In this document: one piece after another, positions 5,148-13,199 of the stretch | How positions within the stretch are numbered: the first letter of the stretch is position 1 | Layout: each line of letters starts with the position of its first letter | Assembly (NCBI GenBank): GCA_021778575.1 | Contig: JAJYCH010000047.1 | Coordinates: 1 to 13,297 of the forward strand | Origin: Planctomycetota bacterium | GTDB taxonomy: Bacteria > Planctomycetota > Planctomycetia > Isosphaerales > Isosphaeraceae | Length of the DNA: 13,297 nucleotides | Direction of reading: 5' to 3' | Made by a program: the position numbers and the translations under genes | The notes under the pieces: generated by a model | Database searches by the model: none | What the model was told of the DNA's origin: nothing | What the model saw: the letters and a program-made list of their open reading frames with translations, nothing else

Positions 5148-6440
5148 TCAACCAAAAAGCTCTTTCACGGGTGTTCCGCCGTCGACGATCTTGATCGGGC
5201 GACCTTGTGGGCTGATGTTTTCCTTTTTGGGGTCGATCTGGAGCGACTTGCAAAACGAAGCCATCAGGTCGATGACGGAAACAGGCCGATCTTTCACCCC
5301 GGAGCCGTCCGGGGTCGAGGCTCCGATCACCTGGCCCCCTTTGACGCCTCCGCCGGCCATCGCGATGCTGAACACTCTCGGGAAGTGGTCGCGTCCGGCG
5401 TTGGGGTTGATCTTGGGGGTCCGGCCGAACTCCCCCATCCAGACCACCAGCGTTCGGTCGAGCATCCCCCGACTTTTCAGGTCGCTGATCAGCGAGGCAA
5501 AGCCAGGGTCGACCGACGAGGCGTTCTTGGCCACGCTCTCGTCGACCTTGTTGTGGTTATCCCAACCCCCCATCCGGACCTCGACGAACGTCACGCCCGC
5601 CTGGACCAGGCGACGGGCTAGCAGGCAACCGTGGCCGAACGGTGTTTCGCCATACGCGGCGCGAGTCTTGGAGTCCTCGGAATCGAGATTGAACGCCTTC
5701 ATGTGGGGCGAGAGGACCATGCTCGCGGTGGACTGGTAGATCGAGTGATGCTCTTTGACCCGATCCACCCCTCCGGAGTTCACGAAACCACCCACTTCGA
5801 GCGAGTGCATCAGGTTCAAGCGGCGGACATATCGGCCCGTCGGGACCGCCAGTTCGGTGTTGAGCGGCGGCTTCATCGGGTCGGGAACCCGGAACGCTTC
5901 GTACTTGACGCCGAGGATGCCCGCCGGTGTGGTGTCGTCCCGGCCGATGCAAACGATGTGCGGCAGGTCGAACTTGGGGTCGCCCAGCTCGGCGGCGACC
6001 ACGCTCCCGTAATTGGGGTGCTTGACCGTTCCCGATGGAGTGTAGCCGGTGTGAAGCTGGTAGGTCGCTCGCTGGTGATTGCCTTCCTTGTTGGTCATCG
6101 AGCGGATCAGGGCGACATCCTTCATCACCTTCGCCATCTTGGGAAAGTGCGAGGCGATCTGGATGCCCGGGACGCTCGTGGCGATTGCCTTGGTGTCGCC
6201 GCCGGTGTCGGTCCCCGGCTTGGGGTCCCAGGTGTCGAGCTGGCTCGGTCCGCCCCCCATCCAGAGGAGGATGCAGGACATCTGACGCTTCCGGAGCTCG
6301 TCGGCCTGGACGGCCATGAGGTCGGTGAAGCTCAAGCCGGTCAGCCCCGCGGCTCCGAGCGAGATCCCCCGGAGGAACGAGCGACGGCTGACCACCCCTT
6401 GATGGTTCACACCCACCTTGAGGATGTTCGACTCGAACAT
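5148..6440 (-). CDS. DUF1501 family protein, Tat-exported (430 aa)
   Basis: This belongs to the DUF1501 family (PF07394), distant alkaline phosphatase/sulfatase-fold proteins very common in planctomycetes and usually encoded next to DUF1549/DUF1553 genes; the biochemical role is not established. The ATG at 6440 has GGGAG 7 nt upstream (plus-strand 6448-6452). An open frame runs back to 6584 but has no ribosome site and overlaps the upstream gene. A twin-arginine signal SRRSFLR (18-24) is followed by the hydrophobic segment GISLGAAGLTGLSF, so export is expected to be folded and Tat-dependent. Family landmarks are ILLWMGGGPSQLDTWDPKP near 58-76, MGGWDNHN, WMGEFGRTPKIN with AGRDHFPRVF, and AGGGVKGGQVIG. 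His and Asp residues in these could bind metal. Length is normal. It is the second gene of a probable operon, 44 nt after the DUF1549/DUF1553 gene. Confidence 0.93.
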   Translation of the reverse strand: MFESNILKVGVNHQGVVSRRSFLRGISLGAAGLTGLSFTDLMAVQADELRKRQMSCILLWMGGGPSQLDTWDPKPGTDTGGDTKAIATSVPGIQIASHFPKMAKVMKDVALIRSMTNKEGNHQRATYQLHTGYTPSGTVKHPNYGSVVAAELGDPKFDLPHIVCIGRDDTTPAGILGVKYEAFRVPDPMKPPLNTELAVPTGRYVRRLNLMHSLEVGGFVNSGGVDRVKEHHSIYQSTASMVLSPHMKAFNLDSEDSKTRAAYGETPFGHGCLLARRLVQAGVTFVEVRMGGWDNHNKVDESVAKNASSVDPGFASLISDLKSRGMLDRTLVVWMGEFGRTPKINPNAGRDHFPRVFSIAMAGGGVKGGQVIGASTPDGSGVKDRPVSVIDLMASFCKSLQIDPKKENISPQGRPIKIVDGGTPVKELFG

Positions 6441-6484
6441 GGCGAAACTCCCTGATCCGAGAAGAGGTGATCGCGTCGAAACGG

Positions 6485-8242
6485 TCAGCGACGGCTCAGA
6501 AACTCGGTCGAGTTGACCAACGCCCAGAGAATATCCTCGAACGCCTCGGCGCGGTTGCCCACGTTTCCGAGATAGTTCGAGCAAGTACGGACCTCGCGAT
6601 CGGTCGGCCGACGCCCCAGAACCCGCAGGTAGAGAATCTCCAGGACCGATCGATTATCGGGATGGGTCAACAGCAGATAGCCGAGCATCGATTTCGGTTT
6701 GGCCTGGATTTCCCGGGTGATCAGGGCGCTATTCATCAGATATAGCGCCTGGGGGATCGTACCGAGAATATCATCGTTGGGCGTCGAGGGATCGACGCCG
6801 AAGACCTTGAGGAACTGGTCGCGACCCGCCGGTCCCTTGGATTTCTCGGCGGCCATTTCTCCCTTCGCCGTGGCCGCCTTGCCGGTGCCGACCTGGTCGC
6901 GCTCGTGCTGAAGGTCGAGCGCATGGGTCAGCGAGTCGAAGATCTGGTCGCCCCGGAGCCGGCTCGGCACATTCGAGGCGAATGGCGTCCGACCGGCCGC
7001 AGTGTTGGTTGATCGTGACGACCGTTGATAGGCCGCGGTATTGAGAATCTGGCGGAATAACCAGCGGATGTCGTAGCCGCTGGCCTCCCAGTTCGAGCAG
7101 ACCAGTTCCATCAACTCGGGAGAATTCGGGGTCCGGGTTGGTCCGAGGTCATCGACCGGGTTGTAAAACCCTTCCCCCATCAGGCTGTACCAGACCCGGT
7201 TGACGAACGACCGGGCGAACCAGGGGTTATCGGGATCGGTGACATACTGCGCCGCCAGCTTGAGCCGCTGATCCCCTTTGAGGTTCTCGCTGATTTGGGG
7301 AGCCTGGTTCAGGAAAAATCGGGGGGCGACGGCGATCTTCTTTTCCGGATTCTTGAGGTCCGGCATCGTGTAATGGGCCGGTCCGCCGGCGCTGACCTGC
7401 ATGACCGGCGGCTGTCCTTTTTCGGCGACGTTGCGCGACTTGACACCGCCAAAGAACGCGGCGAACTCGTGAAATTGCTGGCGCTTCCAGGGGTCGCTGG
7501 GGTGGTCGTGACACTGGGCGCACTGGATCTGGACACCGAGGAAAACACGGGAGACTTCGCCGGCCATCTCGACGGCCGAAGCGGTCTCGGCCACGGCGAA
7601 GACTGCCGCGCCATTCTCGTCGGTCCGACCGGTCGCCGAGATGATTTCGGTGGCGATCTTGTCCCACGGCTTGTTCGCGGCGAATTCCTTGGCGAGCCAG
7701 CTCTCGAACGCCGGATAGTTGACCTGGCGGTCGTTCTCGTTGGGCGATCGGTAGGCGATGACATCGCGCCAGTACCGCGCCCAGTTATCGGCGAAATCGG
7801 GGTGAGCGAGCAGCGTATCAATCAGCAAAGCCCGCTTGTTTCTCATCCGAGAGCCGGCGAATTCGCGGATCGAGACCGGGTTGGGGATCTTGCCGAGCAA
7901 GTCGAGATAGAGCCGGCGAATGAATTCCTCGTCGGTCGTTGGTTCGGAGACCGGTGTCTTGGTCGCCGCCAACTCCTTGAGGATCAGTTCGTCGATCTGC
8001 GCCGATTCCAAACTCGGCGGCCCTTTGGGTTTGCGCGACGCCGAGACCGGGCGCATCTGGCCGTCGACGTCCTCTTCTTCCACGGTCCGGACAATTTCCG
8101 GCAACTTTTTTTCGGTCTTGCGGGCCGCTTTCTTCGACTTCGCCGCGTCATCGGCGAACAAGCCGCCCACGATCGAAAGCGAGACAAGAAGCGCGACGAG
8201 GCATCGAAAGCCAACGTTCGCCAACCGCCGATTGGTTGCCAT
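6485..8242 (-). CDS. DUF1549/DUF1553 (PSCyt2-PSD1) domain protein (585 aa)
   Basis: This planctomycete-type exported protein has DUF1549 (PF07583, about residues 70-275) and DUF1553 (PF07587, about 325-575). Start ATG 8242 is preferred: an AAGGA-containing site lies about 12 nt upstream and a clear signal peptide follows (hydrophobic CLVALLVSLSIVGGLFA, cleavage near LFA/DD). A GTG at 8278 lacks a ribosome site. Residues 32-65 are Lys/Glu-rich and probably flexible. Family hallmarks include FIRRLYLDLLGKIP, the cytochrome-like CAQCHDHP (Cys241, Cys244, His245), ARSFVNRVW near the start of DUF1553, and the terminal WALVNSTEFL. Only one CxxCH is present and there is no N-terminal PSCyt1 cytochrome domain (PF07635), so this is the short form. 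Heme binding has been proposed for such motifs but is unproven here. It leads a minus-strand operon with the DUF1501 gene; the two families almost always travel together. Confidence 0.93.
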   Translation of the reverse strand: MATNRRLANVGFRCLVALLVSLSIVGGLFADDAAKSKKAARKTEKKLPEIVRTVEEEDVDGQMRPVSASRKPKGPPSLESAQIDELILKELAATKTPVSEPTTDEEFIRRLYLDLLGKIPNPVSIREFAGSRMRNKRALLIDTLLAHPDFADNWARYWRDVIAYRSPNENDRQVNYPAFESWLAKEFAANKPWDKIATEIISATGRTDENGAAVFAVAETASAVEMAGEVSRVFLGVQIQCAQCHDHPSDPWKRQQFHEFAAFFGGVKSRNVAEKGQPPVMQVSAGGPAHYTMPDLKNPEKKIAVAPRFFLNQAPQISENLKGDQRLKLAAQYVTDPDNPWFARSFVNRVWYSLMGEGFYNPVDDLGPTRTPNSPELMELVCSNWEASGYDIRWLFRQILNTAAYQRSSRSTNTAAGRTPFASNVPSRLRGDQIFDSLTHALDLQHERDQVGTGKAATAKGEMAAEKSKGPAGRDQFLKVFGVDPSTPNDDILGTIPQALYLMNSALITREIQAKPKSMLGYLLLTHPDNRSVLEILYLRVLGRRPTDREVRTCSNYLGNVGNRAEAFEDILWALVNSTEFLSRR

Positions 8243-8390
8243 CGCCCGGGCCGTCCTTCCCAATCGATGATCATGCACGATCGGAAAATGAAGAAGAGAG
8301 ATTCTTTATGATAGATCCAACCCCATCCCCTGCCTAGAGGTTCCGCGCTTTTCGAAGCGACTTGTTGATTTGCCGGATGGGTCGATCGGG
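8243..8390. other. Intergenic region before the DUF1549 gene
   Basis: This 148-nt gap lies between two minus-strand genes: the acyltransferase stop (8391) and the DUF1549/DUF1553 start (8242). It probably carries the DUF1549/DUF1501 promoter, but I see no clear consensus. A small stem CGCTT-TTCG-AAGCG (8346-8359) with a TTCG loop follows the acyltransferase stop; without a T-run it is weak as a terminator. Confidence 0.4.
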
Positions 8391-9668
8391 TCAGGTTGCG
8401 ATCTTGGTCTGCTGGTTGGCGGTCGGTCCGATCGTTTCTGCTGGAATCAGAGGTCGCCCCGGGCCGATCGCGTCGAGAAGCGATTGAATCCGTCGTTCCA
8501 GTTCCGCCGTGATCGCCGGGTTGGCGATCCTGGGCTTGCCGAGTTCGCCGAGCTGCTTGGCGATGTCGATCGGCTCGCCGAAGCGGACGATCGCGGTTCG
8601 CCTCCCGTGAGGAATGGCCGCCTCGCTCCCCAGTGCGTCCTGCTCGAACTTGAACAGAGTCTCGGCGATCCGTTCGAGGGTCGGGTCTTCCCGGACGTAG
8701 TCGCCGGGATAGCTGAAAAGCTGAAGGGCCACGAAGATATCGTTCAGATTGCGCTGGATCTCAAGGGACTTCTCGATCGAGATTCCCGGTTCAGCCAGGG
8801 CTTGAAGGCACGCCTTGCGCAATCCCTTGATCCGGACCGGCACGGTATCGTTCCGACGCTGGCCGACTCGCTCGTCCTCGATCCGGTCGAGAATCGCGTC
8901 GCGAAGGTTGACGATTCGCTCCTTGATCGGACCGGACCGGCACTGTCCGAGCATCTCCAGTTCTTTCAAGCCCAGGAGTCCTTCGGCGTAACGGTAGATC
9001 CGGGTCACGATCGGCAGGTCGGTCCTGGCCCACCAGGTAAATCGAGCTTCGAGCCGGTTCATGGCCTCGATCAATTCCGGCAGCGGATTGCAGGTCTTGA
9101 TGAACCGGTATTTCACGGCGGTCGGTACGAGCCAGACGGTTTTCCCGTTCTCGCTGAGGCGCTTGGCGGCGGCCGAGGCGAAGGCGACCGCCCCCTCGCG
9201 AATCGGAGTGAGCCGGTCGGACGTGTGATAAACCTCCCCTTCCGGGAAGATCACCAGCGGGTAGCGGGCGGTGGTGAGAATCTCGACCCCGGCCTTGAAC
9301 GCGCGGAGGTCGGTTCCTTCCCGGTCGATCGGAAACGCGCCGATCCGGGGAAGGAGGAAGCGCCGAAATCCGTAAAAGAGCTGAAATCCGCTCAGGTAAG
9401 TCAGCGGTCGCCCCAGTTGATGGCTGATCTCGAAGAACGTGGCGGGATCGGCGCTATCGGGATGGTTGGGGGTGATCAGGACGCCATCGCCGCGATCCAG
9501 GAGCGCACGAAGTCCGTCGAGCCCCTCGATCTCGATCGCGACCACCTTCTGCTCGCGGCGTAGGATCTGGTACGTGTTGTAGAGGCGACTCAGGGTCCAC
9601 CAGAACCGGCTGGGCCGCGGTGGATAGAATTGATAAGGGAACTGGTTGATCAGCGGTTGACGATCCAT
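8391..9668 (-). CDS. PlsC-type phospholipid/glycerol acyltransferase (425 aa)
   Basis: This is a lysophospholipid/glycerol-phosphate acyltransferase-family enzyme (PF01553), which transfers a fatty acyl group to a glycerol-phosphate, lysophospholipid or similar acceptor at the membrane. The catalytic HX4D motif is seen as NHPDSAD (His69, Asp74). Motif II follows as GAFPIDREG (110-118, with Arg116), then FPEGEVYHTSD (141-151, motif III) and a VPTAVKY stretch (motif IV position). Residues 1-45 are basic and aromatic and could lie on the membrane; no clear transmembrane helix is seen. The C-terminal 200 residues, with DIFVALQLFSYPGDY, go well beyond a minimal PlsC protein of about 240 aa and have no function I can name. 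ATG 9668 is 1 nt after the stop of the upstream zinc-ribbon gene, so translation is probably coupled; an upstream TTG at 9698 would overlap that gene. Acceptor specificity cannot be read from the sequence. Confidence 0.85.
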   Translation of the reverse strand: MDRQPLINQFPYQFYPPRPSRFWWTLSRLYNTYQILRREQKVVAIEIEGLDGLRALLDRGDGVLITPNHPDSADPATFFEISHQLGRPLTYLSGFQLFYGFRRFLLPRIGAFPIDREGTDLRAFKAGVEILTTARYPLVIFPEGEVYHTSDRLTPIREGAVAFASAAAKRLSENGKTVWLVPTAVKYRFIKTCNPLPELIEAMNRLEARFTWWARTDLPIVTRIYRYAEGLLGLKELEMLGQCRSGPIKERIVNLRDAILDRIEDERVGQRRNDTVPVRIKGLRKACLQALAEPGISIEKSLEIQRNLNDIFVALQLFSYPGDYVREDPTLERIAETLFKFEQDALGSEAAIPHGRRTAIVRFGEPIDIAKQLGELGKPRIANPAITAELERRIQSLLDAIGPGRPLIPAETIGPTANQQTKIAT

Positions 9669-9669
9669 A

Positions 9670-10104
9670 TTATTCCCGAGAGCCGCGAGCCAACCCAACG
9701 ATCAAGGCCAGGCAGAGCAACGCCCCCAGCCCGGTGATGCTTGCCATGCCATAATTCGCATCCATCAGCGCGACGATGCTGAAGAAAAGGGCGGCGAAGA
9801 AGCCGATTCCAAGCAAGATCGGCAGGTTGGGATTCTTCTGCCCCACCGCTGGTGGCATCGGAGCCATCGACCGAGGGGTGATGACCAGCACGTCGCTTCC
9901 CGTCGTGAAACTTCCGATCAGTGGCGACGCCGTCTTTTCGAGCCGGTTGTTGGGGAGTTCCCGGCTCTGGTGATCCGGAGCCAGGCTCGGTCGGCCGCAT
10001 CGAGGACAGCGCAGCCAGGACGGCTCACCCGCCGAGCGGTTCTCGAGCACGACGTGGCAACCAGGACATTCATAATTGACGATGAAGATGAAATCGAGAT
10101 CCAC
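9670..10104 (-). CDS. Zinc-ribbon, two-helix membrane protein
   Basis: The protein of about 144 residues has an N-terminal zinc ribbon with CPGC (Cys13, Cys16) and CPRC (Cys33, Cys36), a polar linker of about 50 residues, and two C-terminal hydrophobic helices (about 93-113 and 120-138) ending in ARGSRE. This suggests a membrane-anchored protein with a cytoplasmic metal-binding head; no specific family is recognised. The start is uncertain. The frame is open to a GTG at 10188, but the first 28 codons have about 50% GC in third positions against about 70% after it, and zinc-ribbon proteins of this layout usually begin just before the first Cys pair, so GTG 10104 is preferred. Its stop is 1 nt from the start of the acyltransferase, implying an operon and perhaps a shared role at the membrane (inference). 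Confidence 0.7.
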   Translation of the reverse strand: MDLDFIFIVNYECPGCHVVLENRSAGEPSWLRCPRCGRPSLAPDHQSRELPNNRLEKTASPLIGSFTTGSDVLVITPRSMAPMPPAVGQKNPNLPILLGIGFFAALFFSIVALMDANYGMASITGLGALLCLALIVGLARGSRE

Positions 10105-10309
10105 GAGATCACCGTGATGAGTTGCTGAATGAGAATCGATGAGTCGGATCGGAAGATTGATCCTAACGCTTTCGTTGTCCGACCGCACGAAAAAACGGGT
10201 TCACCCGACTATTTGGTCCGGTCGGCCGCCTCTTCCCGCGTGGGGGATGATTTCGCTACGATACTTGCTCTTTCACGACTTCCGTTATCTTTCCGCCGGG
10301 TGATCGAGC
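10105..10309. other. Divergent promoter region
   Basis: This region of about 205 nt lies between the minus-strand zinc-ribbon/acyltransferase operon and the plus-strand ABC ATPase gene and should carry both promoters; no confident -35/-10 pair is seen. CGGGTTCACCCG (10196-10207) can form a 4-bp GC stem and is followed on the minus strand by TTTTTT (10195-10190), so it resembles a weak intrinsic terminator facing the zinc-ribbon gene. Confidence 0.4.
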
Positions 10310-11848
10310 ATGAGCGATCTGTCCACGCCTCGCCTTCGGATGAAGGACATCACCAAGAACTTCGGCGGCGTCCACGCTCTCGGTGGTGTCAGTTTGCAGG
10401 CGAATGCCGGCGAGGTCCACGCGATTTGCGGCGAGAATGGCGCGGGTAAGAGCACCCTGATGAAGATCCTCGCCGGTGCGATCACCGATTACGGTGGCGA
10501 GATCCTGATCGACGGCAAACCGGCTCGTTTTTCCGGGCCGAGGGACGCCGAGGACTCCGGAATCCGGATCATCTACCAGGAACTGAACCTGGTTCCTGAA
10601 CTTTCGGTCACCGACAACCTGTTTCTCGGCCGCGAATTGTCCGGCCCACTCGGCTGGCTTCAAGGGCGAGCGATGGAGACGGCGGCTCGTCGCCTCTTCG
10701 AGCGTCTGGGCACTCCGATCTCACCCAGGGCTCGGGTCGGGGATCTCCGGATCGGCGACCAGCAGATGGTCGAGATCGCCAAGGCGCTTGCCTTCGATGC
10801 CTCGATCGTCATCATGGACGAGCCGACGTCCGCGCTCTCCGATGCCGAGGTGGCCCGACTCTACCGGGTGATCCATGACCTCAAGGCCGCCGGAACGACG
10901 ATTTTTTACATCTCGCACAAGATGAACGAGATTTTCACCCTGGCCGATGGCGTGACGGTCCTCCGCGACGGGAAGTTCGTGGCGAGCGCGGCGAAGGAAC
11001 AGATTCAACCGGCCCAGGTGGTGCGCTGGATGGTCGGTCGCGAGATTGCCGAACTTCAGTTCGCTCCCCGCGACTCGTCCGGCAAGAAGATGCTGGAAGT
11101 GGACGGTCTCCACCTGCCGAGCCCGCTTGGAAGCGGTCGCCCGGCGCTTCAGGAACTGACGTTCGCTGTCGAGGCGGGCGAGGTCGTCGGGATCGCGGGG
11201 CTTCTGGGCGCTGGTCGGACCGAGTTGCTCGAATCGCTCTTCGGGGCGACGGCGGCTCCGCCGACGGGAACGATTCGCCTCGATGGCAAGGTCGTCCGGT
11301 TTCGCGAGCCCGCCCAGGCCATCGCCTCGGGCGTGGCGCTGGTGACCGAGGATCGCAAGTCGCTCGGTTTGTTCAGCCGGATGACGGTGGGAGAGAACAT
11401 CACGATCCGACGGCTCGACCACCTGACCTCGTTCGGCTTCATCGACCCGAATCGCGAATCCCGGACGATCCGCGACTCGATCGAGCGGCTGGCGATCAAG
11501 ACCGATGGCGGAGGCGCGGCAATCACCAGTCTTTCGGGCGGTAATCAACAGAAATGCATCATCGCCCGCTGGCTGCTGATCAACCCCAAGCTGTTACTCC
11601 TGGACGAACCAACCCGGGGAATCGACGTGGGAGCCAAGGCCGAGATTTACGCCTTGATCCGCCAGCTTGCCGCCGAGGGGATGGCCGTGCTGATGACTTC
11701 CAGCGAACTGCCCGAACTCCTCAGCGTCTCCGACCGGATTCTGGTCCTCTGCGAAGGCCGCTTGACCGCCAATCTCAGCCGGGCCGATGCCAACGAAGAA
11801 GTCATCATGCACGCGGCAACGCAGTTTCTTGACCGAGCGGCGGGCTAG
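10310..11848 (+). CDS. Sugar ABC transporter ATPase, RbsA/MglA type (512 aa)
   Basis: This is a CUT2-class tandem ATPase that powers uptake of monosaccharides (ribose, galactose, xylose and similar) with an RbsC-type permease and a periplasmic binding protein. NBD1 has Walker A GENGAGKST (41-49), the degenerate signature LRIGDQQMVEIAKAL typical of RbsA, Walker B IVIMDEPTSAL (Asp170, Glu171) and the ISHKMNE switch His. NBD2 has the family's Lys-less Walker A GLLGAGRTE (297-305), an intact signature LSGGNQQK (408-415) and Walker B LLLLDEPTRGID (Asp432, Glu433). Length and domain order are normal and nothing looks broken. ATG 10310 is the natural start; the ribosome site is weak (GGGTGAT). No permease or binding-protein gene adjoins it: the next gene converges from the opposite strand 4 nt after its stop. 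The substrate is therefore unknown, and no gene symbol is assigned for this reason. Confidence 0.92.
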   Translation: MSDLSTPRLRMKDITKNFGGVHALGGVSLQANAGEVHAICGENGAGKSTLMKILAGAITDYGGEILIDGKPARFSGPRDAEDSGIRIIYQELNLVPELSVTDNLFLGRELSGPLGWLQGRAMETAARRLFERLGTPISPRARVGDLRIGDQQMVEIAKALAFDASIVIMDEPTSALSDAEVARLYRVIHDLKAAGTTIFYISHKMNEIFTLADGVTVLRDGKFVASAAKEQIQPAQVVRWMVGREIAELQFAPRDSSGKKMLEVDGLHLPSPLGSGRPALQELTFAVEAGEVVGIAGLLGAGRTELLESLFGATAAPPTGTIRLDGKVVRFREPAQAIASGVALVTEDRKSLGLFSRMTVGENITIRRLDHLTSFGFIDPNRESRTIRDSIERLAIKTDGGGAAITSLSGGNQQKCIIARWLLINPKLLLLDEPTRGIDVGAKAEIYALIRQLAAEGMAVLMTSSELPELLSVSDRILVLCEGRLTANLSRADANEEVIMHAATQFLDRAAG

Positions 11849-11852
11849 CAAG

Positions 11853-13088
11853 TTAGACCGAACGAAAGTCGATGACCTCGACCACTTCTCCCCCCTGCCA
11901 GGGTCCGGAATGCGCCGGGAGCAACGCGAGGCCATCGGCCCGAGCCAGCGAGGGGAGATCGTCGGAGCCTCTCACGGCGATGGGTCGGGCTCTGAGCCGG
12001 GCTTCGGCATCAATGGCCAGGGTGACGGGCAACGCTCGGAGCCGGTCTCGGGTCGGTCGATGGGTTCCTTCCCAGATCGCGACGGAGGTCTGGGGACCGG
12101 GCGCGAAGTGCCCCTGGAGCCGCGCGATCAACGGTTGAACCAGCAGCGCGAAGGCTGTCGTCGCTGCCATCGGGGCGAACGGAAGATGAAAGATGTGGTG
12201 GGCGACCTCGCCCGACTCGTCGCGGATGATCCCGTGACGGACCCGTCCGCCCGGCCGCATGGCGACTCCCGAGAGGACCGACTCCACACCGAACGATCGA
12301 TAGGTCCGCTGCGTCGATCGGGTCATCGGACCGAGTACAATCACGACCGGCGCCGAGGTCGCTCGTTCGAGTGCCAGCGGGAAATTCGCTTCCGAGACGG
12401 ATTGGAGGTCGTGCGGCATCGCGCCGGCTTGAATCGCCAGGGCGACCATGGCTGCATTCACGGCGTTCCGCTCGCGGTGCATCACCGGGGCCTCGGTCGG
12501 CCCGACGAGATGATCGCCGAGCGCGAGCACGGCGACACGAACTCGTCGGTGACAGACCGGGTGCATACATCCTTGCGAGGCGAGCAGGCCGACCATGGGA
12601 GCCTTCAGCCGGGTTCCGGCGGGGGCCAGGGTCGCACCGGCTTCGAGGAGCGAGCCACGCCGGACGATCGACTGCCCTGGTTCGACCTCGTGAAGAATCT
12701 CGACCACGCGAACCGGGCCGGTTTCGGGATCGGGCCGGACGGCATCGAGTGCGATCACGGCGTCGGCCCCGACCGGGAGCGGTTCACCGGTCGCCACGTG
12801 AATCGCTTCGCCGGCTTCGAGCGGGTCGTCGACCGATCGATCGGCCCAGCGGAGCCCGGCGACCCGGAGAAGCGTCCCGGTTCTGGCCTCGGCCGAGCGG
12901 ACGGCGTAGCCTTCGATCGCGGCGCGGTCAAATGGTGGAAGGTCGACGTCGGCGACGGCGGCCTCGGCCAGGACCAGGCCGAGCGCGTCCACGAGCGAGA
13001 CCTCGACCGGCTCGACCGGTTCGGCCAGAGAGAGAATCCGATGACAGGCTTCCGCGGGCGTCGGTAGAGTTTCGATCGTTCGGGGCAC
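11853..13088 (-). CDS. MoeA-family protein with altered motifs (411 aa)
   Basis: The family inserts molybdate into adenylylated molybdopterin, the last step of molybdenum-cofactor synthesis. GTG 13088 is chosen because GGAGG lies 10 nt upstream and the conserved MoeA N-terminus (TIETLPTPAEACHRIL) starts there; the frame is open to 13229, but that part resembles nothing in MoeA. All four MoeA domains can be followed: PPFDRAAIEGYAV (51-63), VATGEPLP (98-105), RRGSLLEAG (143-151), PAGTRLKAPMVGLLASQG, VAVLALGDHLV (185-195), VAMRPGGRVRHG (275-286) and a C-terminal beta domain. Several positions depart from the family consensus as I know it: MDGYA is IEGYA, RGED is RGSL, TGDE is LGDH, SGGxSxGxxD is replaced by LGPMTRSTQ (252-260), and LPGNPVS is LPFAPMA (302-308). 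It may be a divergent MoeA with changed chemistry or a non-catalytic paralogue. No other molybdenum-cofactor gene is in the window. It converges on the ABC ATPase gene with a 4-nt gap. Confidence 0.85.
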   Translation of the reverse strand: MPRTIETLPTPAEACHRILSLAEPVEPVEVSLVDALGLVLAEAAVADVDLPPFDRAAIEGYAVRSAEARTGTLLRVAGLRWADRSVDDPLEAGEAIHVATGEPLPVGADAVIALDAVRPDPETGPVRVVEILHEVEPGQSIVRRGSLLEAGATLAPAGTRLKAPMVGLLASQGCMHPVCHRRVRVAVLALGDHLVGPTEAPVMHRERNAVNAAMVALAIQAGAMPHDLQSVSEANFPLALERATSAPVVIVLGPMTRSTQRTYRSFGVESVLSGVAMRPGGRVRHGIIRDESGEVAHHIFHLPFAPMAATTAFALLVQPLIARLQGHFAPGPQTSVAIWEGTHRPTRDRLRALPVTLAIDAEARLRARPIAVRGSDDLPSLARADGLALLPAHSGPWQGGEVVEVIDFRSV

Positions 13089-13098
13089 TGGGCTAGGT

Positions 13099-13103
13099 CC
13101 TCC
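13099..13103 (-). promoter_or_regulatory. Ribosome binding site fixing the MoeA-like start
   Basis: GGAGG on the minus strand lies 10 nt before GTG 13088. It supports a GTG start over the ATG at 13229 at the head of the open frame. Confidence 0.7.
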
Positions 13104-13175
13104 GGTCAGGTCGGGTCGGGGGGTGATTCTAATCCGATTGTCCGGATCGCCCAATGCGTGATTTTTTGGAATTGG

Positions 13176-13199
13176 CCGGGGGGTGTGCCCGGATTTTTT
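13176..13199 (+). terminator. Terminator-like hairpin, plus strand
   Basis: CCGGG (13176-13180) pairs with CCCGG (13188-13192) around a 7-nt loop and is followed by ATTTTTT (13193-13199). It points away from the MoeA-like gene and has no plus-strand gene directly before it, so it may block antisense transcription or be chance. GATTTTTTGG also occurs 34 nt upstream at 13160-13169, as a direct repeat. Confidence 0.35.

Noticed and set aside
5631..6455. Long plus-strand open frame opposite the DUF1501 gene
   Set aside because: It is a mirror frame of a well-supported family gene, with no ribosome site and biased Gly/Asp/Arg/His composition.
7295..9563. Long plus-strand open frames opposite the DUF1549/DUF1553 and acyltransferase genes
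   Set aside because: High GC in third codon positions of the real genes keeps the opposite frame open; the translations have no recognisable domains.
10105..10188. N-terminal extension of the zinc-ribbon protein to GTG 10188
   Set aside because: It has lower third-position GC, no ribosome site, and a T-run immediately upstream; kept only as an alternative start.
11787..13067. 426-codon plus-strand open frame opposite the MoeA-like gene
   Set aside because: It is antisense to a clear MoeA homologue, starts inside the ABC ATPase gene and has shadow-like composition.
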